The notes below the pieces were generated by a model that saw only the letters and a list, made by a program, of their open reading frames with translations, was not told where the DNA came from and did no database searches. Both the position numbers and the translations under genes were made by a program. Positions 27,574 through 38,200 of a stretch of 64,000 bases of DNA are shown here, in pieces (the stretch's first letter is position 1; the number at the start of each line of letters is the position of its first letter). This DNA comes from Photobacterium atrarenae (GTDB taxonomy: Bacteria > Pseudomonadota > Gammaproteobacteria > Enterobacterales > Vibrionaceae): the NCBI RefSeq assembly GCF_024380015.1, contig NZ_CP101509.1, positions 1,364,001 through 1,428,000 of the forward strand, read 5' to 3'.

Positions 27574-27854
27574 TATTGAGAAATGGGTAAATATGTATTC
27601 GTTATTTTACGCTGTTTACTGGCGAGCACAGGTAAATCGAGGCCTTGGTGGGTGAATAGGCTGAAAAATTCTAGCCTGGCATCGGTAGGGAGTATACATG
27701 GGGAAAATGGCAATTTCTTAACGGGTGAATAGTCATGCTATGTAGTAGTGATACTATCTAATATATGAGTAGAGCATGGCATATTGTGCCGCACTTGTTG
27801 ATATTGTAAATGTTTTGTTATCTTTACGATGTTATGAACAAACATGGAATGTCT
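27574..27854. other. Leader region of astB
   Basis: About 280 bp, AT-rich, with several possible -10 boxes (TATCTAATATAT near 27755). A weak ArgR-like site lies at 27589-27602. No gene is supported. Confidence 0.35.
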
Positions 27855-29192
27855 ATGAAAGCACTTGAAGCAAATTTCGATGGGTTGGTGGGGCCAACTC
27901 ATAACTACAGTGGATTATCTTACGGTAATGTGGCGTCGGCAAAAAATCAGGCTGCCCCGTCAAACCCGAAAGAGGCTGCTAAGCAAGGGCTGTCTAAAAT
28001 GAAAGCTCTGGCCGACATGGGCATGGTACAAGGGGTATTAGCCCCGCAAGAGCGTCCGGATGTTCAGACGCTTCGTCGCCTTGGTTTTACCGGGAGTGAT
28101 CAGACGGTGATTGAGCAAGCCGCAAAACAGGCGCCGAAAGTGCTGGCTGCGTGTTGCTCAGCCTCAAGTATGTGGACGGCTAACGCGGCGACAGTTTCAC
28201 CGTCGGCAGATACAGCAGACGGTAAGGTCCACTTCACGCCGGCAAACCTGACTAATAAGTTCCACCGTTCGATTGAGCACGATGTCACCGGTCGGATCCT
28301 GAAAGCGACGTTTGCCTCTCCGGAACACTTTGCGCACCATCCGGCACTGCCAACCGTTGAACATTTTGGCGATGAAGGTGCAGCGAACCACACGCGTTTC
28401 TGCCATCAGTATGATGAGCAGGGCGTGGAGTTCTTTGTCTTTGGTCGGTATGCATTTGACAGTCGTCATCCGGCGCCGAAGAAATTCCCGGCCCGCCACA
28501 CTTTTGAAGCTTGTGAGGCTGTTGCGCGTTTGCATCAACTGGATCCAAATAAAGTCGTGATCGCGCAGCAGAATCCGGATGTGATTGATCAGGGTGTATT
28601 CCACAATGACGTCATTGCGGTCGGTAACCGTGACATCCTGTTCTGTCACGAGCAGGCCTTCCTGGATCAGCAAGGTGTGTACAGCCAGCTGACGGAGAAA
28701 ATGGGCGGTCAGTTCAATGTGATTGAAGTACCGACCAATGCGGTGTCGGTAGAAGATGCCGTGCACAGTTACCTGTTTAACTCTCAGCTGGTATCGCTGC
28801 CATCGGGTGAGACCATGCTGGTGCTGCCGGAAGAGTGTCGTAACAATCTAAATGTCTGGGCGTATGTCGAGCAATTGCTGGCTGAGAAGCGTGGCATCGA
28901 TAAGGTTCAGGTGTTTGACCTGAAGCAAAGTATGGCCAATGGTGGCGGTCCGGCATGTCTGCGTTTGCGTGTGGTGCTGAATGAGCAGGAGCGTCAGGCG
29001 GTGAACCCGTCAACCCTGATGAACGATGCATTGTTCGGGCGCCTGAACCAGTGGGTCGATCGCCATTACCGCGACAGCTTGGTTGAAGCCGATCTGGCCG
29101 ATCCGCAACTGGTGATGGAATCCCGCACCGCGCTGGATGAGCTGACCCAGATCCTGTCTTTGGGGAGTGTCTATCCGTTCCAGCGAGCGTAA
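27855..29192 (+). CDS. astB: N-succinylarginine dihydrolase
   Basis: This 445-residue enzyme removes two ammonia molecules from N2-succinylarginine to give N2-succinylornithine, the second step of the AST arginine-degradation pathway. Landmarks: [21 protein letters not shown] at the start, the conserved [13 protein letters not shown] segment, and the catalytic-cysteine segment [17 protein letters not shown] 27855 gives E. coli AstB length (447) and has GGA 6 nt upstream. The other ast genes (C, A, D, E) are not beside it. Confidence 0.94.
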   Translation: MKALEANFDGLVGPTHNYSGLSYGNVASAKNQAAPSNPKEAAKQGLSKMKALADMGMVQGVLAPQERPDVQTLRRLGFTGSDQTVIEQAAKQAPKVLAACCSASSMWTANAATVSPSADTADGKVHFTPANLTNKFHRSIEHDVTGRILKATFASPEHFAHHPALPTVEHFGDEGAANHTRFCHQYDEQGVEFFVFGRYAFDSRHPAPKKFPARHTFEACEAVARLHQLDPNKVVIAQQNPDVIDQGVFHNDVIAVGNRDILFCHEQAFLDQQGVYSQLTEKMGGQFNVIEVPTNAVSVEDAVHSYLFNSQLVSLPSGETMLVLPEECRNNLNVWAYVEQLLAEKRGIDKVQVFDLKQSMANGGGPACLRLRVVLNEQERQAVNPSTLMNDALFGRLNQWVDRHYRDSLVEADLADPQLVMESRTALDELTQILSLGSVYPFQRA

Positions 29193-29202
29193 TATCTCAT
29201 GG

Positions 29203-29230
29203 AAAGCGGTATCGAAGGGTACCGCTTTTT
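29203..29230 (+). terminator. Rho-independent terminator after astB
   Basis: AAAGCGGTA pairs with TACCGCTTT around TCGAAGGG-type loop bases, with T5 following. Confidence 0.85.
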
Positions 29231-29566
29231 GTCCAAACCCCTCAATTCTTTCCTGATCCCGGCTGATCTACAAATTTTTGCTGTCTGTTGCCTTCATATC
29301 CACAGTCGGACTCCTCTTGATTGAAGCTGATGCTAAACCAGATTACAGGCAACATGGTTGCAAATGGGATCCCCTCTATACTTTCAGGTATCGCTTGAAA
29401 GGGGCGGCTTGTCATCGCCGGATAAGTCCCCAGCGCAGTGAAACAACCTGAAACCGATGAATCTTTGCGCGATTGACGTGTCAGAGAATCATATGATGAG
29501 AGTAATGGGTGATAATGACTATCATTTGTATTACTGTGTTCTGAAACTTGCGTTGTAGGAATAGTC
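29231..29566. other. Intergenic region upstream of the phosphohexomutase
   Basis: About 340 bp without a supported gene. Its right end contains a Fur-box-like sequence, listed separately. Confidence 0.4.
29511..29529. promoter_or_regulatory. Fur-box-like sequence
   Basis: GATAATGACTATCATTTGT matches the 19-bp Fur consensus GATAATGATAATCATTATC at 14 positions, including GATAATGA and ATCATT on either side. It ends 37 bp before the start of the phosphohexomutase gene, a position fitting repression. The only downstream gene is not a classical iron gene. Confidence 0.5.
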
Positions 29567-31279
29567 ATGATGAAGACAGAAATAGCACGTTGGTTAGCAC
29601 GTGACCCGGATCCGAAAACCCGTGAAGAGCTGCAACAGTTGATTGATGCAAATGATGAGACCGAGCTGGCTGAGCGCTTCTCCGGACGTCTGGCGTTTGG
29701 GACCGCTGGCCTTCGCGGTATCGTCGGCGCCGGCCCGAACCGAATGAACCACTTGGTGATTCAGGAAACGGCAACCGGGCTGGGTCAGTATCTGCTGGCG
29801 ACCGAGCCTGATGCGGCGGAACGTGGGGTGATTATCGGATTTGATGGCCGGCCTGACTCAAAGCGCTTTGCCCATGAAACCGCTTCGGCGCTGACAGCGC
29901 AAGGGATTAAAGTTTATATGACCACCCATGTGGCACCGACGCCTATGGTGGCCTTCGGCGTGAAGCATTTTGAGGCTGCGGCCGGGGTGGTGGTCACTGC
30001 TAGTCATAACCCACCGGCCTATAATGGCTTTAAAGTGTACTGGGGCAATGGCGCACAGATTATTCCGCCACATGACAGCGGCATCGCGGAGAAGATTGAC
30101 CAGGCGACTCAGCAAGCGCTGAATTTATTGGATCTGGAGCAGGCAAAACAGAAAGGGCTCCTGTATTGGCTCAGTGAATCATTCTATGACATCTATCGTC
30201 AGGCGCTCAATCAAAGTGCCTTGCTCTCGAACCATACCCGACCTGAAATGGTCAGCATCGCCTATACCGCCATGCATGGGGTGGGCGCGCACATGGCCGA
30301 GTCGCTGCTGGCTGATGCCGGTTTCAGCAAGGTGTACAGCGTGGCTGCGCAGCGTGAGCCGGACGGTACTTTCCCGACGGTCAACTTCCCGAACCCGGAA
30401 GAGCCGGGAGCGATGGATATGGTCATTGAAGAGGCTAAAAAGCACGATGCTACCCTGGCGTGTGCCAATGATCCGGATGCCGACCGGTTTGCGGTGGCTG
30501 TGCGCACCGATGCCGGGGAATATCAGATGCTGACCGGTGATCAGGTGGGTGTGCTGCTGGGTCATTACCTGCTGACACATGCCGAGCCGGGACAAAATCT
30601 GGTGGGCACCACGATTGTCTCTTCGAGCCTATTGAAACAAGTGGCGAAAGCACTGGATGCGAGCTATTTCCAGACCCTGACCGGGTTTAAGTGGCTGACC
30701 AATGTTGCGATGCAGCGCCAGAGTGAAGAGAGACGATTCTTGTTTGCTTATGAAGAAGCGCTGGGCTACACCGTTGGGAGTGAAGTGTGGGATAAAGACG
30801 GTTTGTCCGCCCTGGTGGCATTTGCCCAGTTAACGGCGGAGCTGGCTGCCCAGGGGAAAACGATTTGGGATCAGTTGGAGTCGATCTACCGTGAACATGG
30901 CTTGTACCTGAATGCGCAGCGCAGTATTGCCCTGCGGCCGGGTGCGCCGTCGATTGGTGAGCAATTGCGTGCCGAGCCGCCGACCAGTATTGCCGGCCGC
31001 CAGGTGATGATCACCGAAGATCTGAAATCATCCCAGCGGATCAGTGCCGACGGTTCGGTTGAGCCGATCGATTTGCCGGCGAGTGACGTGCTGATTTACC
31101 ATCTGGATGATGACTCTCGGGTGGTGGTGCGTCCGTCAGGGACCGAGCCGAAACTGAAGTGTTACTACGAAGTGGTGGAGGCCATTTCCCATGAGGATAC
31201 GCTTGAGCATGCCCGGCAACGGGCTGAAACGGCAATGGAAGAATTGATCCGATATCATCAGGAGTCCCTGCTGGGCTGA
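29567..31279 (+). CDS. Phospho-sugar mutase (alpha-D-phosphohexomutase family)
   Basis: This 570-residue enzyme interconverts sugar 1- and 6-phosphates (glucose, mannose or pentose). All four family loops are visible: the phosphoserine TASHNPPAYNG, the Mg loop DPDADRFAV, the sugar-binding AYEEALGY and the phosphate-binding RPSGTEPKLK. Length and the FGTAGLRGIVGAGPNRMN opening match the phosphoglucomutase-2/PgcA branch rather than the shorter ManB or GlmM. A terminator follows. Confidence 0.88.
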   Translation: MMKTEIARWLARDPDPKTREELQQLIDANDETELAERFSGRLAFGTAGLRGIVGAGPNRMNHLVIQETATGLGQYLLATEPDAAERGVIIGFDGRPDSKRFAHETASALTAQGIKVYMTTHVAPTPMVAFGVKHFEAAAGVVVTASHNPPAYNGFKVYWGNGAQIIPPHDSGIAEKIDQATQQALNLLDLEQAKQKGLLYWLSESFYDIYRQALNQSALLSNHTRPEMVSIAYTAMHGVGAHMAESLLADAGFSKVYSVAAQREPDGTFPTVNFPNPEEPGAMDMVIEEAKKHDATLACANDPDADRFAVAVRTDAGEYQMLTGDQVGVLLGHYLLTHAEPGQNLVGTTIVSSSLLKQVAKALDASYFQTLTGFKWLTNVAMQRQSEERRFLFAYEEALGYTVGSEVWDKDGLSALVAFAQLTAELAAQGKTIWDQLESIYREHGLYLNAQRSIALRPGAPSIGEQLRAEPPTSIAGRQVMITEDLKSSQRISADGSVEPIDLPASDVLIYHLDDDSRVVVRPSGTEPKLKCYYEVVEAISHEDTLEHARQRAETAMEELIRYHQESLLG

Positions 31280-31308
31280 GCAACCGTTTAGTAGCGTTAT
31301 TGAATGAG

Positions 31309-31340
31309 ACATACCGTCAGGCAGGGTACTGACGGTATGT
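31309..31340. terminator. Hairpin between convergent genes
   Basis: ACATACCGTCAG is perfectly complementary to CTGACGGTATGT across an 8-nt loop. It sits between the convergent mutase and minus-strand hypothetical gene. T-runs are weak on both sides. Confidence 0.65.
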
Positions 31341-31362
31341 TGTTCGTTTGGTTGACGAGCGC

Positions 31363-31815
31363 TTATCCTTTGCGCTTGTCATTCAGTTCGGCATAGCTAT
31401 GCAGCAGATCGGTCAGAACTTTAATCCAGCCAAATGCGTCCTTCGGTGCTTGCTTGAGGATCATCTCAACTTGAGCGCAGTGTTGCTCCAGTGTGATCGC
31501 TTCTTCTAAATTGAATGAGATAGCGTAGAAGTGCCAGAGGAGCAAGCGGGTCATCCGCTCGATGTTTTGCTGTGCCTGTTCGGATTCGGCAAAGGCGTCG
31601 TTGACTTCACCCAAGGCGATTGCCGTCATGCGTAATAGGGCATCAAATCTTGCTGCCTGCATCCGCTCTTCATTGTCCACCTCTTCGTGATCAAAGGTAA
31701 ACAACTCTTGCATTATGTCTTCCGGGACCATCCGGCCAATCACGCGTAAGCTGAATTCTTCAAGTTCATGGCGGGGCATGGTTAGCAGGCAATCAAGTTG
31801 GTAATCGCGTTCCAT
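31363..31815 (-). CDS. Hypothetical cytoplasmic protein
   Basis: A 150-residue, soluble, largely helical protein with many acidic residues (MVPEDIMQELFTFDHEEVDNEERMQ is one run). It has no signal peptide or metal motif that I can name. ATG 31815 is preferred over the longer frame to 31932, whose extra residues read as leader. It is divergent from mrcB, with start codons about 170 bp apart. Function unknown. Confidence 0.6.
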   Translation of the reverse strand: MERDYQLDCLLTMPRHELEEFSLRVIGRMVPEDIMQELFTFDHEEVDNEERMQAARFDALLRMTAIALGEVNDAFAESEQAQQNIERMTRLLLWHFYAISFNLEEAITLEQHCAQVEMILKQAPKDAFGWIKVLTDLLHSYAELNDKRKG

Positions 31816-31988
31816 AGTTTTTCTCAGCAGCTCAATCAGGGCGCGTATTCTGCGTGATTTTGCCGTGAAAGGCCAGCCGCAGGGACAGGACGCCCGAGGT
31901 TTCTTTGACAGACCGATGACATTTGCGCACAAGGGCTCGGGTATCGTCTGGCCCGTTTATTCTCTGCTGCTTGCCCATTTTACTGCGA

Positions 31989-34349
31989 ATGATCATGACA
32001 ACATCCAAACAAAAACCGAATGTCCAACAACCCCCGACTGGTGATGCATCTCGTCAGGGGGCTTTTGCGTCTCCCGAACCGACACCACCGCCCGCTCGCC
32101 CCAAAAAGCGGTTGCTGAAAGTGTGTGTATTAGGCATGGCGTTGTTGGCCGGGGGTGGTGCCTGGATGGGCCACTCGCTGAACCAGGTGGTGACGGATAA
32201 ATTTGAGGGGCAATTGTGGCAACTACCGTCTGTGGTATACGCCCGTGAGCTGACGTTGCAGCCTGGTGCGCTGATCCGATATGAAGACCTGGTCAATGAA
32301 CTGGAAACACTTAAGTACCGGAAAGTCGTGAACCCGACCCAAAGTGGCGAGTATGCGACCAGTCGGCTCAAGGTGGAATTCATCCGTCGTCCGTTTGAAT
32401 TTGCGGAAGGTGAGAAAGCACAGCAGCACGTGGTGGTAGAGTTCAGTTACTCGAAGGTCAAACGTATTTACGAGCCGGAGAGCGGTCGCGAGTACGGCAC
32501 GTTCAGCGTTGAGCCGAAATTGCTCGGCATGCTGGAAGCCAAAACTGAGGAGCAGCGGATCTATCGTGCCAAAGAGGAGATGCCGCAGCCGTTGATCGAT
32601 GCCTTGATAGCCACTGAAGATCGTGATTTTTACCAGCATGACGGCGTCTCGCCGGCTGCCATTGCCCGGGCCCTGGTAGCCAACCTCAAAGCTGGTCGGA
32701 CAGTTCAGGGCGGCAGCACACTCACCCAACAGCTGGCCAAGAATATGTTTCTCAGTAGCGAGCGAAGTTTGTGGCGGAAACTCAAAGAAGCCTATATGGC
32801 GCTGATCATTGATTATCGCTACAGCAAAGATCAGATCCTGGATGCCTACCTGAACCAAATCTATCTGGCTCAGGCGGGCGCAGATGCTATCCACGGCTTT
32901 GAACTGGGCGCGCGGTTTTACTTTGGCCTGCCGCTTTCTGAGCTGCGCATTGATCAGCAGGCGTTGTTGGTTGGCCTGGTCAAAGGTCCTTCTTATTACA
33001 ATCCCTGGCGTTATCCGGAGCGGGCAACAGCGCGGAGAAATCTGGTTCTGCGCCTGATGGTTGAGAATGGCAAACTTGAGCAGGCAGACTATGCGCGAGC
33101 CATCAAGCGCCCGTTGGATTTGCAGTCTAAAGGCCAGGTGGCGCACCGTCAGCCGGCTTACTTTGGGCAACTGGAGCGGGAGTTGGCGCAGAATGTCAAA
33201 GATTACCGTCCCGGTCAGGGCTTACGTTTGTTCACTACGCTCGATCCGGACTCGCAAGCTAAAGCGGAGCAGGCGGTGCGGAAGATCATCCCGCAACTGG
33301 AAAAGCGGGTCGGCAACGAACTGGAAACTGCAGTGGTGGTGGCCGATCGCCTGAGTGGTGAAATCCGCGCCATGGTTGGCGGCAGTCGTCCGGGGTTCGA
33401 TGGTTTTAACCGGGCTGTGGATGCCCGGCGGCCGATTGGCTCTGTGGTCAAACCTGCGGTGTATTTATCCGCATTGGCGCAACCGGAGCGGTTCTCGCTG
33501 GCAACCTCCCTGGCCGATCGTCCACTGACGCTCACCGGCGCGAATGGTGAGCGCTGGTCGCCGCGTAATTATGATCGCCAGTACCGCGGTCAGGTACCTT
33601 TGTATCAGGCACTTGCCAAATCGTATAACGTGCCGACCGTAAATCTCGGTATGGCTGTCGGACTTGATCAGGTGATTGAGACGCTGGACTTGCTTGGGAT
33701 TGATCGCCAGGAAGTGCCGAAATTGCCGTCCATTTTGTTGGGGGCCTTTACTCTGACCCCGGTTGAGGTAACCCAGATGTATCAGACCATTGCCAGCGGC
33801 GGGCTGAAAAGCGAGCTGACGGCGCTGAGCTCGGTGGTTGATAGTGAAGGAAACATCCTTTATCAGCGTATTCCGAAAGCGACCCGGGCGGTCTCGGAGC
33901 AGGCATCCTGGCTGACCTTGTACGCCATGCAGAAAGTGGTCACTGAAGGGACCGCCCGTTATCTGAATTCGGTGTTACCGTCATCTCGTTTGGCCGGCAA
34001 GACCGGGACTTCCGATAAAGGACGGGACAGCTGGTATGTTGGCATGGATGGCCGGGAAGTGGTGACCGTTTGGATGGGACGGGATGATAACAAGAGTGCA
34101 AATCTCACCGGATCATCCGGTCCCCTGCGTTTGTATGCCGACTATATCCAGCGTCGGGATCCGGAGCCTCTGGTGCTGCGCACGCCTGCGCAGGTGAAAG
34201 ACTTTACCTATCAGCACAATTCGATGGGGGGACTCCAGCAGGCATGTATCGGTTCGACTAGTTTACCAGCATGGGATCCAAAAGGCTTACTCAAGCAAAC
34301 CTGCGTCAAACAGGTCGAGCACTTCTTTCAGCGCTTGTTCAAGTGGTAA
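31989..34349 (+). CDS. mrcB: Penicillin-binding protein 1B
   Basis: This bifunctional class A PBP, about 786 residues, polymerises and cross-links peptidoglycan. Order: proline-rich cytoplasmic tail, one membrane helix (LLKVCVLGMALLAGGGAW), a UB2H-like region, glycosyltransferase with TEDRDFYQHDGVSP and QGGSTLTQQLAKN, and transpeptidase with RPIGSVVKP (SxxK serine), SYN and KTGTS. All catalytic motifs are intact. Starts at 31989 (MIM) or 31995 are both possible; no strong ribosome site decides. PBP1B normally needs the lipoprotein LpoB, or a functional analogue, not seen here. Confidence 0.93.
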   Translation: MIMTTSKQKPNVQQPPTGDASRQGAFASPEPTPPPARPKKRLLKVCVLGMALLAGGGAWMGHSLNQVVTDKFEGQLWQLPSVVYARELTLQPGALIRYEDLVNELETLKYRKVVNPTQSGEYATSRLKVEFIRRPFEFAEGEKAQQHVVVEFSYSKVKRIYEPESGREYGTFSVEPKLLGMLEAKTEEQRIYRAKEEMPQPLIDALIATEDRDFYQHDGVSPAAIARALVANLKAGRTVQGGSTLTQQLAKNMFLSSERSLWRKLKEAYMALIIDYRYSKDQILDAYLNQIYLAQAGADAIHGFELGARFYFGLPLSELRIDQQALLVGLVKGPSYYNPWRYPERATARRNLVLRLMVENGKLEQADYARAIKRPLDLQSKGQVAHRQPAYFGQLERELAQNVKDYRPGQGLRLFTTLDPDSQAKAEQAVRKIIPQLEKRVGNELETAVVVADRLSGEIRAMVGGSRPGFDGFNRAVDARRPIGSVVKPAVYLSALAQPERFSLATSLADRPLTLTGANGERWSPRNYDRQYRGQVPLYQALAKSYNVPTVNLGMAVGLDQVIETLDLLGIDRQEVPKLPSILLGAFTLTPVEVTQMYQTIASGGLKSELTALSSVVDSEGNILYQRIPKATRAVSEQASWLTLYAMQKVVTEGTARYLNSVLPSSRLAGKTGTSDKGRDSWYVGMDGREVVTVWMGRDDNKSANLTGSSGPLRLYADYIQRRDPEPLVLRTPAQVKDFTYQHNSMGGLQQACIGSTSLPAWDPKGLLKQTCVKQVEHFFQRLFKW

Positions 34350-34401
34350 CAGGTTCGCTAGAATGCCCGGCTTGTATGAAGTAGGAAGTAGATAAGCGAA
34401 T

Positions 34402-34950
34402 ATGCGATTACTGAGATCAACGGTTCACCCGGATATTGAAACCCTGGAAGGGCGTACATTTCATCGCAAAGCCGCCCGTGGCATTATTCTCGATGGAGAG
34501 AATATTCTGATGCTTTACACGGCGCGCTACCATGACTACACCTTGCCGGGAGGCGGGATTGATGCTGGAGAAGATGTGGTGCAGGGGTTGATCCGTGAGC
34601 TGGAAGAGGAAACCGGCGCACGCAATATCCGGGATATCCGTGAATTTGGTCGCTACGAAGAGTTTCGCCCCTGGTATAAGCCGGAGCACGACATTATGCA
34701 CATGGAATCCTATTGCTATGTTTGTACCATTGATGCGAAGCTGGGGGAAACGCAATTTGAAGATTACGAAATCAACAATGGGATGAAACCCGTGTGGATG
34801 AATATCTTTGAAGCGATCCGCCATAACGAAGAAACGATGGCCAGCAGTGATAAGAAAGGAATGTCGATTGAACGAGAGACGTTTCTGCTCAAGCGCATTG
34901 TTGATGAATTGCTCTGCACACAGGATGGTGAATCCCGTCAGATCGCCTGA
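34402..34950 (+). CDS. Nudix hydrolase
   Basis: A 182-residue protein with a full Nudix box, GGGIDAGEDVV..GLIRELEEETGA, in which Gly, Arg-Glu and the Glu-Glu metal ligands are all present. Nudix enzymes cleave nucleoside diphosphate-linked compounds. The segment between the box and the C-terminus (FRPWYKPEHDIMHMESYCYVC) is not one I can tie to a specific substrate. It begins 52 bp after mrcB, so co-transcription is possible. Confidence 0.88.
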   Translation: MRLLRSTVHPDIETLEGRTFHRKAARGIILDGENILMLYTARYHDYTLPGGGIDAGEDVVQGLIRELEEETGARNIRDIREFGRYEEFRPWYKPEHDIMHMESYCYVCTIDAKLGETQFEDYEINNGMKPVWMNIFEAIRHNEETMASSDKKGMSIERETFLLKRIVDELLCTQDGESRQIA

Positions 34951-35223
34951 TCTTGTCACCGTCCTGAGAAATCTGCCTGCAAAATCAGTTTCATCGGCTG
35001 GTTTGTGGGCGGATCACCCGCCGAACTTCAAAGAATGGACGCTTTCCATCTAAATCCTTTTAATTCATTGTTCTTTTCCGCCCTGTTGTACTAAACATGT
35101 TATAAGCAATGTGCAGTATATCAGGGGAGGCTGCCTTTTTATCCGGCATATTGCGTATCTTCCACTCGATCGATTGCCCGTCGCAGGATACAGGCTGGCA
35201 ACATACTGAGATAAGGATAGCCA

Positions 35224-38200
35224 GTGCAGGAAGTTGGCCGCTCAAGAACCATTCCGTGGATCGTATTGCTGAGTTCGCTCGCCGTGACTGCTGTTGCCTG
35301 GCAGTTGGCGACCGCCTATGTGAAACGAGATGCGAATCAACGGTTTCAAAACGAGACCCAGGAAGTCACGGCACATATCAAAAATCGGATGGCGGTGCAT
35401 GAACAGGTGCTGTTGGGCGGGGTGGCTTTGTTTGCCGCTTCGGAGCGGGTTGAGCGTCTAGAGTGGCAGAGTTATGTCAGAAAGCTGCGTCTCGGGATGC
35501 ATTATCCCGGGATCCATGGGATTGGGTTTGCCGTTCCTGTCACAGCATCTGCGAAGGATGCCCATCTTCAGCAAATTCGGGAAGAAGGGCTGAGCAATTA
35601 CCGGATTATTCCGGAGGGAGAGCGGGATACTTATACACCGACTGTATTTATTGAGCCGCTGGATGAGCTGAATTACCAGTATTACGGCTTTGATATGCAG
35701 ATGCTTCCGGCCCAGCAGACAGCGTTGATTAAGGCCAGGGACAGTGCCACGCCGATGCTTTCGGGCAAAGTGGAGTGGACCGATCCCATCACGGAGGAGA
35801 TACAGCCGGGGTTTGTTCTTTATATGCCTGTCTATGACACCGAAACACCGCCCGCGACCATTGAAGCGCGGCGACAGACGTTTATCGGTTATGTCTTTAG
35901 CCCATTTCGTGCCGGGAGTTTATTGCAGGGGCTACTGGGTCAGAATACAGGTGTTCACTTTCAGTTGTTTGACGGCAAGTCCAGTCATCCTGAGCAATTA
36001 CTGTATGACGGCGGTCAGGTGTTACCAGGGGATAACCAAAGCGAATTGGCGGCCTTTCAGTCTACCACAGTGATTTATATCGCTGGTCATCCCTGGACGT
36101 TGATCTTTAGTTCAACGCCCGCCTTTGAGTCAACCATCGACTTTTCACTGTCGTGGATCATCCTGGTGGTCGGCGGTTTACTGAGTGCCTTGCTGTTTGT
36201 GATGAGCCGAATGCTCATCGGTTCGTATCTAACCACAGAGCGGCTGAACCGAGAAGTGCAGGCCAGGGAAAAAGCGGAAGGCTCTCTGCGAGATCTGAAT
36301 TTACAGCTGGAAGTTCGGGTTGATGAACGCACCCGCCAGTTGAAACTCATGAATGAAGAGATTGCCCGGGAGCGGGAGCAATTGGCGCAGCGCGTGTCTG
36401 AGCGTACTGCTTCATTGCGAGCCACCAACGACAAACTGGAATTGGCCCGGGAAGAAGCGGAGCAGGCCAGTCAGGCAAAATCGGCATTTCTGGCGGCAAT
36501 GAGCCATGAGATCCGCACCCCGATGAATGGTGTCATCGGGATGCTGGAAGTGCTTTCACACAGTGAACTGGACGCTCGCCGGCAGGATGAAATCAAAACG
36601 ATACGAGACTCTGCCTTTTCGTTACTGAGCTTGATTGATGACATTCTGGATTTCTCGAAAATTGAAGCCGGTCGGTTGGATCTGGAACAAATACCGGTTG
36701 CGATTGAAGAGATCGTTGAAGAGGTCTGCACCGCGCTGATGCCGCTCGCGGAACGTCAGGGGGGTTCATTATACCTGTTTGTTGATCCTCGGGTGCCTTC
36801 CTGGGTAAACGCTGATCCGACCCGGCTCCGGCAGATCTTTTATAACCTGATTGGGAATGCGGTTAAATTCAGTGGTGGACGAAAAGAAGTAGCCGGCCGG
36901 GTCTGGGTTCGAGTGGAAATGGGGGAAGGTGAGCCCGAGCGGCTCATTGTCCGGGTGATTGATAATGGTATCGGCATGTCTGTCAGCGATCAGGGGCAGT
37001 TGTTCGAATCGTTCAGCCAGGCTGAATCATCCACAACGCGGCGGTTCGGCGGCACCGGTCTCGGGCTGGCGATTTGTAAGCGTCTGGTAGCCTTGATGAC
37101 TGGAGACATTCAAGTCGAAAGTCGTCCGGGTCAGGGTGCCAAGTTTACGGTGACGCTGCCGGTTCAACCGGCTCTGGGGGCGCGGTTATTTTCGCCGCCT
37201 GATCTAAGCGGCATTTATGGCATTTTAGTCACCTCGCCGGAACTTCAGGTTGATGATTTAGCACTGTATCTGCACTTGGCTGGTGGCCGTGTTCAGATTG
37301 TCAGTTGTGAGGCTGAAGCGCTTCGGGTGGCCCAGGGATTAACGGACCGGGTGGTGGTGATCGCAGCCGGGGAAAAAGCGGTGATGAACGCTTTGCGGCT
37401 GCCGGAAGACGCTGAGGCTCAGCAAGAGAGCAACGATGCTCACCTCTATCATCTTGTACTGGCCGAAGGCGGGTTGCACTCCCTGCAACGGTTGGCCTCG
37501 AACCGGGTGATGATCAGCGGTCATGCGATGCGGCGGCGGGACTTCCTCAATGCAGTGGCAGTTGCCGCAGGCGTGATCTCGGCTGAAGTGAACGGCGAAA
37601 CGGCTGGACGGACGTTGCCCCACCCGGCTCCAGCGCCGAGTGTCGCTCAGGCTCGTGCTGAGCAGCGATTGATTCTGGTGGCAGAAGATGACGAAATTAA
37701 TCAGAAGGTGATCCTCAAGCAGCTGAATCTGCTGGGTTATGCCGCAGAGGTCGCTGTCAACGGAAAGCTGGCGCTGCAACAGTGGCAAATAGGCCAATAT
37801 GCCTTGTTGTTGACGGATTTGCACATGCCTGAAATGGACGGTTATCAGCTGACTCAGGCGGTACGTGAGACTGAATCGGCTGGGACGCGAGTGCCGATCA
37901 TCGCTCTGACCGCGAATGCATTGAAGGGAGAGAAAAAGCGGGCACTGGAGGCCGGCATGGATGATTTTCTGACCAAGCCGGTGCAACTGGAGACGCTTGA
38001 ACGTGTGCTGGAACAATGGTTATGCCGCCCTGATGCCGAATTGAGTGAACATTCGCAGCCGGACGCAGAAATCGCTGTTTCCGATAGCGGTGACGGTGTG
38101 TTTGAACTCAGCAGACTGGAAACACTGGTAGGACAAGACCCGGTGGTCATCGGTGATTTTCTCCGCGACTACCTTTCCGTGATGAAGGCGCAGGAAAAGT

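Noticed and set aside
27589..27602. ArgR-like site TAAATATGTATTCG upstream of astB
   Set aside because: Only a single site with two mismatches in the conserved arms and 250 bp from the gene; ArgR usually uses paired boxes.
32223..33170. 315-codon open frame on the minus strand
   Set aside because: Antisense to mrcB, whose catalytic motifs are all intact on the plus strand.
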